Source: Yaniella flava (lineage in GTDB: Bacteria; Actinomycetota; Actinomycetes; Actinomycetales; Micrococcaceae). Taken from it: DNA of 18,603 nucleotides. The notes below the pieces were generated by a model. That model had not been told where the DNA came from and did no database searches. It saw only the letters and a program-made list of their open reading frames with translations. The stretch is from contig NZ_BAAAMN010000039.1 of the NCBI RefSeq assembly GCF_039529295.1, forward strand, positions 1-18,603, in the 5' to 3' direction. Position numbers and translations under genes: made by a program. Of this stretch, positions 1 to 8,400 are shown piece by piece. Position 1 is the first letter of the stretch; each line of letters starts with the position of its first letter.

Positions 1-49
1 TACGGGCAGGCGCAGGCGCCTCTTGAGGAGGAAAAGTCTGTGTGGACAT
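1..49 (-). CDS. 5' end of an unidentified protein, cut by the window edge
   Basis: Reading leftward from the ATG at 49-47, sixteen codons stay open to the window edge: MSTQTFPPQEAPAPAR. The Ala/Pro-rich opening resembles many actinobacterial N-termini but identifies no family. The start has no spaced ribosome binding site; instead a promoter-like pair lies just upstream and would give a leaderless message. The gene points the same way as the wzm-wzt-heparinase block, so it may belong to the same polysaccharide region (inference). A competing plus-strand reading, a protein tail ending at the TAA at 61-63, cannot be excluded from so few bases. Confidence 0.45.
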   Translation of the reverse strand, partial: MSTQTFPPQEAPAPAR

Positions 50-56
50 CCTTATT

Positions 57-86
57 ACAATAAGCCGGTTTGGTTTAGAGAGTCAA
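57..86 (-). promoter_or_regulatory. Sigma70-type promoter for a leaderless gene at the left edge
   Basis: On the minus strand a TTGACT box (81-86) and a TATTGT box (57-62) are separated by 18 bp. Seven bases then lead to the ATG at 49-47, so transcription would begin at or next to the start codon. This fits the leaderless arrangement common in actinobacteria. It is a motif match only. Confidence 0.5.
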
Positions 87-212
87 AGAAACATGGTAAC
101 CCTCAGGAAATTCCGAGCGACTACCTAGCTATTTCGTCAGTTACGTCATGCGGTATCTAGAGATCGTCACGAGATGCCCACCCATAACTATGCACATGCG
201 ACCTAGGCGATT

Positions 213-2033
213 CTATAAGTCAGGGATTAGTCGTGTTGATTCTTTCTGAAACTTTAGTCGAGACATCTGCTCGGGGCTGTTTAGCTTCAGTTCGAAGGAT
301 TCCATTGGCTCGTGGTTGATTAACTTGATAGTTTCGGATGGCTTGTCCTGCAGTGAAATTATAACTATAGACTCGACATCTTTTGTGTAAAAGTTGGCGT
401 GAACGGAAGTCGTCGGTTTCATGTCTTTCCAACGCAACCCGATGAGACCGCGTTTGGAGTTAGATTTTGGATCGCCTCTGGTTATGTCAAAATTGGGTTG
501 AGTACCGAGCCACTGCATGTGGAGCTCGTTGCGCCTGTCATGGAGCGATAAAGTAGTCTCATCAAGCTGCTCGGCAACAACCCCAACGTCAAGCAGCCAT
601 TGCTGTTGGACTCGCTCTTCATTAGCGCCTTCGATACGGTCCCAGATGACCCAAATATCCTGTTTAGGTAAAAACACCACTCGGCGTTGCCATGAAGCCG
701 TGTCAAAATTGGCATCAAGTATTTCAACGCTGTGTAGGTCACTTCTGGATTCGGTAAGTATGACCGGAACGTCGCCTGTAATGTCATGGTTCTGCGCCGG
801 TATGTCCACCAGACTGTGCGCGAGGCGTGATTTGGTATATATCCGGTCTGGATCATTCTGTTGGTAGCTGTGAAATCCGCCGTCAGTAATCCAGCGTCGA
901 CCTGCTGTGTAGATGTGCACGCTTCCGCGATCATCGTGTGAATGTCGCAACAGATCCCGCCCATGGCGCACGACAGTGTGTGATTCGTCCTTTAACGGAC
1001 GGGTTTCACCCCAGCCACTTCGGGAAACTGTGAAGCCATTTTTGTAGTGCTGCACGATTGGCCGGTCTGTATCCCGAATGGTGCCTTTATTGACTTGATC
1101 AAGGAACCCGTGCAAACCCCGCCGGCCCTTGCCACGGTTGCCGTCACCAATTTGGGGCATCGTGCCATCGGGGAGCAGCAAGTGCCCCATCGTGACACCC
1201 GCGCTATCTAGGCGTTGGGCTGCTTCTGGGGGGAATGAATAGCCTTCGAGTTCCAGCCGCTGTTGGGCTTGGCGCCACCACACCAGGTTCATCTGGTGAT
1301 AGCCAACAGAGCCTTCGTCAGTGAGACCATTATCGTCGAACGCTTCGAGGATGTGTGTCGTCAAACGATCAATCGCTTTGTAAATACTTGTCTCATCGCT
1401 GAGAACGGCTGAAACCACAAAAAGCCCAAGGTTCTGGTGCAGTCCGTGGTTTCCTTGGACGATATTTTTATCCTCCAAGAGCCAGTTCCGATGCTCCACG
1501 AGTAGGTTGATATACCAAGCATCGTCGCTGTCGATTAACGGTGCACCGATACTGATCTGGATCGCCCGGTTACCATCCGTCATGTCCATCCACGCGTATT
1601 CATCTCGAGCACGACGGTGTGGGGTGTTGTCATGTGCCCATGAACGCACGATACGCTTCCACTCGGCTTTAGAGTCCTCATTACCAGCTAGGGCATCCCA
1701 TAGATAAGGGTTGATCCAGCGTAAAGTATGGAATTGAAAGCGCCAATTGCGATCGTTGAATGGATCCGCGACCCAATCGGTGTAGTCACCTCGCCAGGGA
1801 GAGTGCGGAGGCAGCGTCACTTTGCCTTCATTGAGTTCTTTGAGACGCTCTTTGGTCGAGGGCGTTCGTGCGTATCCCTTTCCCAGCTTTGCTTGCCGGA
1901 GAGCCGCGTCAAGGTTCAGATCCCCGAAAGTGAAATTCGGATGCGTTGTGCGGCGGGCCTCGCGCAAACTATTCAGATCCGGGAATCGTGAGGATAAGAA
2001 TCTCCGAAGTCGCTTCAACCAAGAGCTTCTCAT
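213..2033 (-). CDS. Heparinase II/III-family polysaccharide lyase-like protein
   Basis: A 606-residue protein with the two-part heparinase II/III architecture: a helical toroid-like N-terminal half (about residues 60-310) and a beta-rich C-terminal half (about 335-540). The three expected catalytic neighbourhoods are visible: GNHGLHQN (Asn195/His196), EGSVGYHQ (Tyr245) and RHSHDDRGS (His364/His366). Known relatives cleave uronic-acid polysaccharides by beta-elimination. The ATG at 2033 is preferred because AAAGGAGA lies 10 bases upstream; the longer ATG at 2105 has no Shine-Dalgarno and adds an unlikely leader. No signal peptide is visible, only a basic N-terminus, so the protein is predicted cytoplasmic or exported by an unseen route. 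It lies 150 bp after the wzt-like gene on the same strand, suggesting it edits or degrades the polymer handled by that exporter (inference). Substrate is unknown. Confidence 0.85.
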   Translation of the reverse strand: MRSSWLKRLRRFLSSRFPDLNSLREARRTTHPNFTFGDLNLDAALRQAKLGKGYARTPSTKERLKELNEGKVTLPPHSPWRGDYTDWVADPFNDRNWRFQFHTLRWINPYLWDALAGNEDSKAEWKRIVRSWAHDNTPHRRARDEYAWMDMTDGNRAIQISIGAPLIDSDDAWYINLLVEHRNWLLEDKNIVQGNHGLHQNLGLFVVSAVLSDETSIYKAIDRLTTHILEAFDDNGLTDEGSVGYHQMNLVWWRQAQQRLELEGYSFPPEAAQRLDSAGVTMGHLLLPDGTMPQIGDGNRGKGRRGLHGFLDQVNKGTIRDTDRPIVQHYKNGFTVSRSGWGETRPLKDESHTVVRHGRDLLRHSHDDRGSVHIYTAGRRWITDGGFHSYQQNDPDRIYTKSRLAHSLVDIPAQNHDITGDVPVILTESRSDLHSVEILDANFDTASWQRRVVFLPKQDIWVIWDRIEGANEERVQQQWLLDVGVVAEQLDETTLSLHDRRNELHMQWLGTQPNFDITRGDPKSNSKRGLIGLRWKDMKPTTSVHANFYTKDVESIVIISLQDKPSETIKLINHEPMESFELKLNSPEQMSRLKFQKESTRLIPDL

Positions 2034-2183
2034 CGAATCCCATTCTCCTTTACTGTCGCATATACATGTGGCAGCACAAACCCGTCCTGCAAAAAATAAA
2101 CTCATCCGAGCTTACACTGCTGTGGGCCGCAATGGTTTAGCATCGTGCAGGGTTAAGCGAGCATCGTTATGGTCGAACGTTTG

Positions 2184-3044
2184 TCATTGCCAGATGATTT
2201 TTTGCGCGTTTAATGTGGACTTTACGTCTGCAAGGTACTCAGCTGCGGATTTGTACTTCTTTGCAGCCATGCGTTTCGTGTACCCGGTATACGTTTTCGT
2301 GACTTCAGCAGGGTCACCATCCATAATGAGTTCTCCCTGTTGAATCCAGATGCAGCGGTTCGTCATCTCGCGAATTGTTGGTAAAGAGTGACTCACGAGA
2401 AATACGCACCCAGCTTCTTCACGCAGCTCGTCAATGCGAGATGCTGTCCTGGCTCGGAATTGTGCATCGCCGGTGTTTAGGGCTTCATCGATAATTAGAA
2501 TCTCAGGATCCATGCTGGTGGCGATAGCGAATTGTAAGCGTGACGCCATACCAGACGAGTAAGCTTTCATCGGTAGACGCAGTGCGTTATCCGTCAGTCC
2601 TGATAACTCGATAACCGCGTCACGTTTTTCTTCAACCTGCTGCCGTGTCATACCCATGGCGAGACAACCGAGAGTGATGTTGTCATGACCCGAGATTTGT
2701 TTAACCAACGCCGCATTCACCCCGAGCATTATAGGGGTGGAGGTTGCGTACACCGCGCCGGTTGTTGGTGGAAGATGCCCAGTGAGTACTTTCATGAGCG
2801 TTGATTTGCCTGAACCGTTTGTGCCGATTACGCCGACAGATTCACCGGTGTTTACCACCAGAGATAATGGCTTCAGCGCTTCAACTTTTTGCTCCCCAAC
2901 TCCGGTAATGCCGCGGAGACGCTGGAGCAGATTCCTCGATTTTTTTTGAACGCTGGCAGTCGCAACAGTGTAGGTCAGGGAGGCTTCGTCGATGGCTACA
3001 GCAGGATGGCTAGTGGGAGTTGTTACGGCTTCTTGTACGGACAT
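2184..3044 (-). CDS. ABC transporter ATPase for polysaccharide/teichoic acid export (Wzt/TagH-like)
   Basis: A 286-residue ATP-binding subunit of an ABC-2 polysaccharide exporter. Visible motifs: Walker A GTNGSGKST (74-82), signature YSSGM (162-166) in the form typical of Wzt/TagH/RfbE proteins, Walker B ILIIDEA (182-188) and the switch histidine in LVSHSL (His219). It lacks the long C-terminal carbohydrate-binding domain of some Wzt proteins. The first 60 residues form the extended, less conserved leader usual in this subfamily. Its ATG overlaps the permease TAA in a TAATG junction, with GGGAGGG just upstream, so the two are translationally coupled and should form one transporter. It would power export of a lipid-linked cytoplasmic glycopolymer; the substrate is inferred from neighbouring genes. 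Confidence 0.93.
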   Translation of the reverse strand: MSVQEAVTTPTSHPAVAIDEASLTYTVATASVQKKSRNLLQRLRGITGVGEQKVEALKPLSLVVNTGESVGVIGTNGSGKSTLMKVLTGHLPPTTGAVYATSTPIMLGVNAALVKQISGHDNITLGCLAMGMTRQQVEEKRDAVIELSGLTDNALRLPMKAYSSGMASRLQFAIATSMDPEILIIDEALNTGDAQFRARTASRIDELREEAGCVFLVSHSLPTIREMTNRCIWIQQGELIMDGDPAEVTKTYTGYTKRMAAKKYKSAAEYLADVKSTLNAQKIIWQ

Positions 3045-3937
3045 TAACGTTCCCTCCCGTATTTCTCTTCACCTTGCCAAAACAAGAATGTTCCAATCAC
3101 CAGAAGTCCGACCGTCCAGGCACCGAGTACTATCCACCGCATGGGATCGGGCCACGTGTCGTAGAGGAATATGTCACGAGTGATATCAAGTATGCAGAAG
3201 AGAGGGTTGGCATACATAAAATTCAGAACGAGTGGGATATCTTCAAAGCGTTCCACCCCGTAGAAGATGGCCGATAGGTACATCCAAATACGAGTTCCGA
3301 AACTGATGAGATGGCTGAAGTCGTTCCAGGCTGTGACAATACGAGCTAATACTAAGCTGAGCCCGAGGTTGAAGAAGAACTGAACAATTACAACGGGAAT
3401 AAAGATTAACCATTTCCATGTGATCGGCTCAAGAGGTGGGATGAGTAAGATCAACACGATCATTGTGACGTACGTTATTGTTTGCCGCAAAAACTCACGC
3501 ACATTGATTGCAATGGGGAGGGTCATTTTCGGAAAATTAAAAGCTGTAACAAGAGACCGGTTCCCCGTTATAGCTTTCGACCCAGCGACAATCGTCGAAA
3601 CGGTGAATCGATACATGAAGACGCCGATAATGAGATATGCGACAAAGTTCTCGATCCCGCGGCCAGTACCGAGCATGATCCCAAAGACCAGAAAGTACGC
3701 TGCGCCCAGGAGGATAGGGTTGACCACCATCCACACTCGGCCGAGGTTATCATCGGCCGTCTCGCCAGCAATGCGAGAGCGTGAATCAAAAATGATGAAG
3801 TGGCGAAATTCCCATATTTGTTTGAAGTAGGACCACAGACCTGGTCGGAGGCCGATCCTTGTAAAATTGGAACCATCGACTTTTACCTGCTGCACACCTC
3901 CATCACCTGATGGTTTTGACGCATCCTCAGTCGCCAT
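3044..3937 (-). CDS. ABC-2 polysaccharide export permease (Wzm/TagG-like)
   Basis: A 297-residue integral membrane protein with about six hydrophobic helices after a hydrophilic N-terminus of about 35 residues. The segment FDSRSRIAGETADDNLGRVW followed by VVNPILLGAAYFLVFG is characteristic of ABC-2 permeases of the Wzm/TagG type, and the protein ends in the charged EEKYGRER. The ATG at 3937 is preferred over an in-frame TTG at 3952 because GAAAGGA lies about seven bases before it. It forms the membrane channel with the ATPase encoded immediately downstream. Its promoter should lie in the divergent region shared with the wecB-like gene; I see no convincing minus-strand promoter there, only a TTGACT box at about 3975-3980 with a poor -10. 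Confidence 0.93.
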   Translation of the reverse strand: MATEDASKPSGDGGVQQVKVDGSNFTRIGLRPGLWSYFKQIWEFRHFIIFDSRSRIAGETADDNLGRVWMVVNPILLGAAYFLVFGIMLGTGRGIENFVAYLIIGVFMYRFTVSTIVAGSKAITGNRSLVTAFNFPKMTLPIAINVREFLRQTITYVTMIVLILLIPPLEPITWKWLIFIPVVIVQFFFNLGLSLVLARIVTAWNDFSHLISFGTRIWMYLSAIFYGVERFEDIPLVLNFMYANPLFCILDITRDIFLYDTWPDPMRWIVLGAWTVGLLVIGTFLFWQGEEKYGRER

Positions 3938-3981
3938 GTAACTTCCTTTCAACGACTACGAACTCGGGGTGGTAGTCAAGA

Positions 3982-4010
3982 TTGGTCACGCTGTGATACC
4001 GATCTATAAT
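3982..4010 (+). promoter_or_regulatory. Near-consensus promoter upstream of the wecB-like gene
   Basis: TTGGTC (3982-3987), exactly 17 bp, then a perfect TATAAT (4005-4010). Transcription would start near 4017, leaving a leader of about 213 bases before the wecB start at 4230. The -10 box lies between the arms of the CTGTGA/TCACAG inverted repeat described separately. Confidence 0.65.
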
Positions 4011-4020
4011 ACTTTCACAG
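3991..4020. repeat. CTGTGA-N18-TCACAG inverted repeat around the -10 box
   Basis: Perfect six-base arms at 3991-3996 and 4015-4020 flank the TATAAT and the predicted start of transcription. The position suits an operator controlling the wecB-like gene and perhaps the divergent permease gene. The spacing is too wide for a CRP-type site. No regulator gene is visible in the window. Confidence 0.35.
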
Positions 4021-4229
4021 TTTGAAATCGGGTGGTTAATCCCGGAGCGCACCGCTACAGTTTACCAATCGGCAATGTGTGGTCGCTGGTCATTGTGTTA
4101 GTTGTGTCCGTAAACCGGCTTCCGGCCGTGAACAGACTAGACTAGCGCAGAGAAACGATATTCCACAGTCTGAATTTGGACACGCGTATTTGTCCAGCAG
4201 GATGATTGTTTTCCAAAGTGAGGCTCACC
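4021..4229 (+). other. Long untranslated leader of the wecB-like gene
   Basis: No convincing gene is seen here. Small inverted repeats occur: CGGG/CCCG around 4028-4043, and GGACA/TGTCC at about 4178-4195, just before the ribosome binding site AGTGAGG (4217-4223). A leader this long could hold post-transcriptional control, but no known riboswitch class is recognised. Confidence 0.3.
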
Positions 4230-5393
4230 TTGAAGAGAATTATGCCGATTTACGGCACGCGTCCAGAGGCCATCAAGATGGCGCCGATTATCAAGGCGCT
4301 CGAGGCATCTGATGTACTGAAACCGGTAGTTACGGTGACAGGACAGCATCGTGAAATGCTGGATCAGGTCAACGAGCTGTTTGAGATCACCCCTGACTTT
4401 GATCTGAATATCATCCAGCCACGGCAGACACTTAACGCAGTGATGGCAAAGAACATTGCTGGATTAGATGAGGTTCTAGAAGAGGTCGCTCCAGAGGCAG
4501 TCGTTGTCCAGGGTGATACCACTACTTCGACTGCTGGTGCGATTGCGGCATTCAATCGTGGCATCCCTGTTGTACATGCGGAAGCGGGCCTGCGCTCGTT
4601 CAATATTTTCTCGCCTTTCCCTGAAGAAGCGAATCGAAAAATTACTACCCAACTTGCCTCTTTGCACTTGGCGCCAACTTCCGTTTCTCGTGACAACTTG
4701 TTGCGCGAAACAGTAACCCCCGAAGACGTGTATATCACCGGAAACACCGTAATCGATGCACTCTACGACGTTGTCGATAAAAAAGTGCCTTTCGACGACC
4801 CTGCTCTAAAAGACGTTGCGGCTGATGTTGAGGCGGGCAAGAAGGTTGTACTGGTGACAACTCACCGGCGTGAGAACCAGGGCGATGCCATGCGGGGTGT
4901 CGGGAGAGCCCTTGGTCGTTTGGCTGATCAGCATTCCGACGTTCTATTCGTTCTGCCGGCCCATAAGAATCCCGTGGTGCGTGAAGCTGTGCTGCCATTC
5001 ATCGAAGGAAAAGAAAATGTAGTGGTTACCGAGCCACTTGCATATGGTCAGTTCACTCATCTAATTAGCCTTTCGAACGTTGTGCTGACTGACTCTGGTG
5101 GTGTCCAAGAAGAAGCACCAGGGCTGGGCAAACCGGTGCTAGTTATGCGGGAAAACACTGAACGCCCCGAAGCAGTAACGGCAGGCACTGTTCGGCTTAT
5201 CGGCACGGATGAGGAACGCGTATACAACGAAGTCACGACGTTGTTAACTGACTCGGCTGCGTATAATGCCATGGCTGCTGCGGTGAACCCATACGGTGAT
5301 GGAAAAGCAGGAGACCGAACAGTATCCGCTATCGCGGAGCTGCTCGGCGTTGGTGAACGCGCCGCAGAATTTGATGACGGTCTAGGCAACTAG
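4230..5393 (+). CDS. wecB: UDP-N-acetylglucosamine 2-epimerase (non-hydrolysing)
   Basis: Interconverts UDP-GlcNAc and UDP-ManNAc in the cytoplasm, supplying ManNAc or ManNAcA donors for cell-surface polymers. The opening IMPIYGTRPEAIKMAPI is the classic WecB/MnaA N-terminus. TTHRRENQG and DSGGVQEEAPGLGKPVLVMR carry conserved nucleotide-sugar contacts, and RENTERPEAV follows. About 387 residues is normal for the family. The TTG at 4230 is chosen because AGTGAGG sits six bases upstream and the product then starts at the usual point; another in-frame TTG at 4206 would add eight residues. It lies 23 bp before smc on the same strand, so the two may be co-transcribed from the strong promoter at 3982-4010. 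The wecC-like dehydrogenase at 13382 is the likely next enzyme in the pathway. Confidence 0.92.
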   Translation: MKRIMPIYGTRPEAIKMAPIIKALEASDVLKPVVTVTGQHREMLDQVNELFEITPDFDLNIIQPRQTLNAVMAKNIAGLDEVLEEVAPEAVVVQGDTTTSTAGAIAAFNRGIPVVHAEAGLRSFNIFSPFPEEANRKITTQLASLHLAPTSVSRDNLLRETVTPEDVYITGNTVIDALYDVVDKKVPFDDPALKDVAADVEAGKKVVLVTTHRRENQGDAMRGVGRALGRLADQHSDVLFVLPAHKNPVVREAVLPFIEGKENVVVTEPLAYGQFTHLISLSNVVLTDSGGVQEEAPGLGKPVLVMRENTERPEAVTAGTVRLIGTDEERVYNEVTTLLTDSAAYNAMAAAVNPYGDGKAGDRTVSAIAELLGVGERAAEFDDGLGN

Positions 5394-5394
5394 C

Positions 5395-5408
5395 GTTAGT
5401 GAACTAAC
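5395..5408. repeat. GTTAGT-GA-ACTAAC dyad between wecB and smc
   Basis: A perfect 14-bp dyad (six-base arms, two-base centre) fills most of the 23-bp wecB-smc gap, where an smc ribosome binding site would be expected. It could be an operator or a chance palindrome. Confidence 0.35.
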
Positions 5409-5416
5409 CTTCCTGC

Positions 5417-8400
5417 ATGTATCTCAAAACCCTCACGATTCGAGGCTTTAAGTCCTTCGCGTCTAAGACCACGTTTGATTTTGAACCTGGGGTCACCTCT
5501 GTCATTGGCCCGAACGGTTCAGGAAAATCAAACGTGGTCGATGCGTTGTCATGGGTCATGGGGGAGCAAGGTGTAAAAAACCTGCGCGGTGGCAAAATGG
5601 AAGATGTCATTTTTGCGGGTACGACGGGCCGTTCTGCTCTGGGAAGGGCGCAAGTAGATCTCACCATTGATAACTCTGATGGCACACTGCCAATAGACTT
5701 TTCCGAAGTCACCATCAGTCGCACCTTGTTCCGATCTGGTGGATCTGAGTATCAAATCAACGGTGAATCTGCCCGTCTCTTAGATATTCAAGAGCTCCTT
5801 TCCGATTCAGGCTTGGGTCGAGAGATGCACGTTATCGTCGGTCAAGGCCAACTGGACCGAATTCTTCAAGCCACGCCTGAAGAACGGCGCGGCTTCATTG
5901 AAGAAGCCGCAGGGATTCTTAAACACCGCCGCAGAAAAGAACGTTCGGAACGCAAACTCGAATCGATGCGGGCAAATCTTGATCGCATTCGAGATCTGAC
6001 CGAAGAAGTTCATCGGCAGCTCGGTCCACTGTCTAAACAGGCGTCAACTGCGCGTAAAGCGCAGCAGATTCAACATGATGTGCGCGATTCCAGCGCGAGA
6101 CTGTTGGCTGACGACGTCGTGACGCAAACAAAACAGCTCCAAGAGCTTATTGACAGTGATGACGGACTCGAAAAGCGTCAGCAAGAAGTCTCAAAGAAAC
6201 TTGAACATGCCGAGGAATCGGCTCGTCAGCTTTCTGAAAAGCAGACGCAGACTGCTCAAGCATCCGCTAGCGCGCGCGACCACCGCCATCAGTTGACTGC
6301 TCTGGCTGAGCGTTATCGATCTCTGCAAGCGCTAGCTCAAGAACGCTACAAAACGGCCTCTCGTGCGCCGGTGGCATCCTCCGGTCTGACTCCAGAAGAA
6401 GCGGAGAGACAGCTCGCCGAGAATACTGATGAACACGAAAAGAGCCAGAAACAAATCGAGGTTCTCGCATCTGGGCTCGAGGAATCGCAGGCGCAAAAAA
6501 GCACAGCTGAACGACAGGCTCGTATAGCACAGGAGACTCATACCCACATAGTGCGTGAAGAGGCCGATCAGCAGAAGTCCTTTGCTGTCGCGGAGAGCCG
6601 AAAGAGTGCAGCCGAATCGAAGTTGAATTCTTTAAAAGCAGAACTCGAACGATTGATCGAAGACGGTAGTCACAGCAACGAATCGACGCTTCAAGCGGAA
6701 CATGAGGTTGCGGAACAAGAAGCTGCTTTGACTCAAGCCGAATCAGACCTAGCCCAGATTCGAGAAGAGCAGGAGAAGATCCAGCAGGCAGCTCAAAAGG
6801 CGCGACAAGAGCTCAAAGACTTTGATGATTCACTCAACGGTATAAAAGGTGATTTGAGTGCTGCAAGAGCTCGCTCAGAGGTGTTGGAGCAGTCACTTCA
6901 GCCAGATCCCGGCTCTGCACACGCGGCCATTCGTGACTATTCGCCACGTGATGTGTCGGAAATTCTCAATATAGACCAGGGCTGGGAGACTGCGATTGCC
7001 TCACTGCTGGCTGGCTCTACAGATCGGCTTTGGCTCGACAGTCTTGAGAACAGTCTTAACGCAGCCAGCGCATTGGAACGACAGGATGTCTCTGATGTCC
7101 GCATTTTTTACCCGGGATCATTAGAGCATGGTCTTTCCGGAGGCAGTGTCCCGGGCGCCACTATCGCAACTACCGTTGTGTCACAGCGTGAAAACGCCTC
7201 AAGTGCTTTCGAACATATAAAGCACGTTCTAGCTTTCTCAATTCTCGTAGAAAATTTCGAAGAAGCACGCCGCGTTGCAGAAAACACAGAACTGATAGCC
7301 CAGTATCCGCATCTTCGGATCGCCACGCGCCAGGGACACGTCTTAACAGCTCAATGGCTGGACGTTCGTGGTGACGGCACTGTCAGTTCACTCGAACAAC
7401 GTGCGGCCTACGATCGGGCTTTGGAAGATAGACAGCGCGTAGCACGGTCGTTAGAAGAAGTAGAGCTTAAGCATGCTGAGGCTGTGGCCGCCTATGAGAG
7501 TGCACAGAAGGAAGTTCAGCAGGTTGATCAGCGACTCCAACAAGCGCAGTCTCAGGTTACGACACTACGGGAGCGCGTAGCTGCACAACGACGGAGCCTT
7601 GAGCAGCAAAGTGCTTCCAGAAACCGCAACGAAGAACAACAAACACGACTTCGGACCGAGATCGATAAAGCCCAGCAAGTCCTGGAAACAGCGACCGAGC
7701 GCTTTGATGCTGCCCAAGCTGCTGCTACATATGCCGACGAAAGCACACAAGGAGTCGAGCACGCCGCTGCAGCTCAGCAACAGGCAGAGCAAGAGGCAAG
7801 TCGAGCAAGAGCTGCCGAGACAGATGCACGTTTGGCGCTTCGTACCGCCGAGAATACAGCTCAGCAAGCAGAACAGCGAGTAGAACAGTCACGACGGCGG
7901 TTGTCTGCTGCGAAGATTGCCCAACAGGAGTACCAGCGTGCGTTAGTACGACAACGTAGCACTGTTTCGAGGCTTAGCGCGCTGCTCTCCGGTATCGAGA
8001 CCGCGATAGATCGAATCGAAGCGAGCGTTCGCAGAGCCGATTCGGACTACCAAGACCTTGAAGAGCAAAACGCAGAACTTCGCTCGCAATTGGAAGCTGC
8101 TGAAAAAGTCACAAACGAGTCACGAAAGGAACTGGGACACTTTCAAGAGCAATTGCATAAGCGTCGTTTGGCCAGGCAAGAGCAAGAACTCAAACTCGAG
8201 CAGTTACATGAGCGGTCGCTAACCGAGCTTGGCTATTCCCACCAGTACCTCGTGACGAATTTCGGTCCTGATCAGCCGGTGGACTTGGGAGAGAGTTCAA
8301 CTGAAACGGTTCTCTATGACAGAAAAGAGCAAGAAAAACGTCTGCGATCAGCCAAACGCAATCTGAGCGCACTTGGAAAAATTAATCCACTGGCCTTAGA

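Noticed and set aside
1..63. Plus-strand protein tail ending at the TAA at 61-63
   Set aside because: It is open in that frame, but the opposite strand has a start codon with a well-placed promoter. Too short to exclude completely.
1822..2343. Plus-strand open frame spanning the start of the heparinase-like gene and the end of the wzt-like gene
   Set aside because: It runs antisense to two recognised genes, is rich in Arg/Ser and resembles no family.
3991..4020. CRP-type binding site (TGTGA/TCACA)
   Set aside because: The arms match CRP half-sites, but the gap between TGTGA and TCACA is 18 bases instead of six.
4079..4312. Plus-strand open frame upstream of and overlapping wecB
   Set aside because: No good ribosome binding site, no family resemblance, and it overlaps the conserved start of WecB in another frame.
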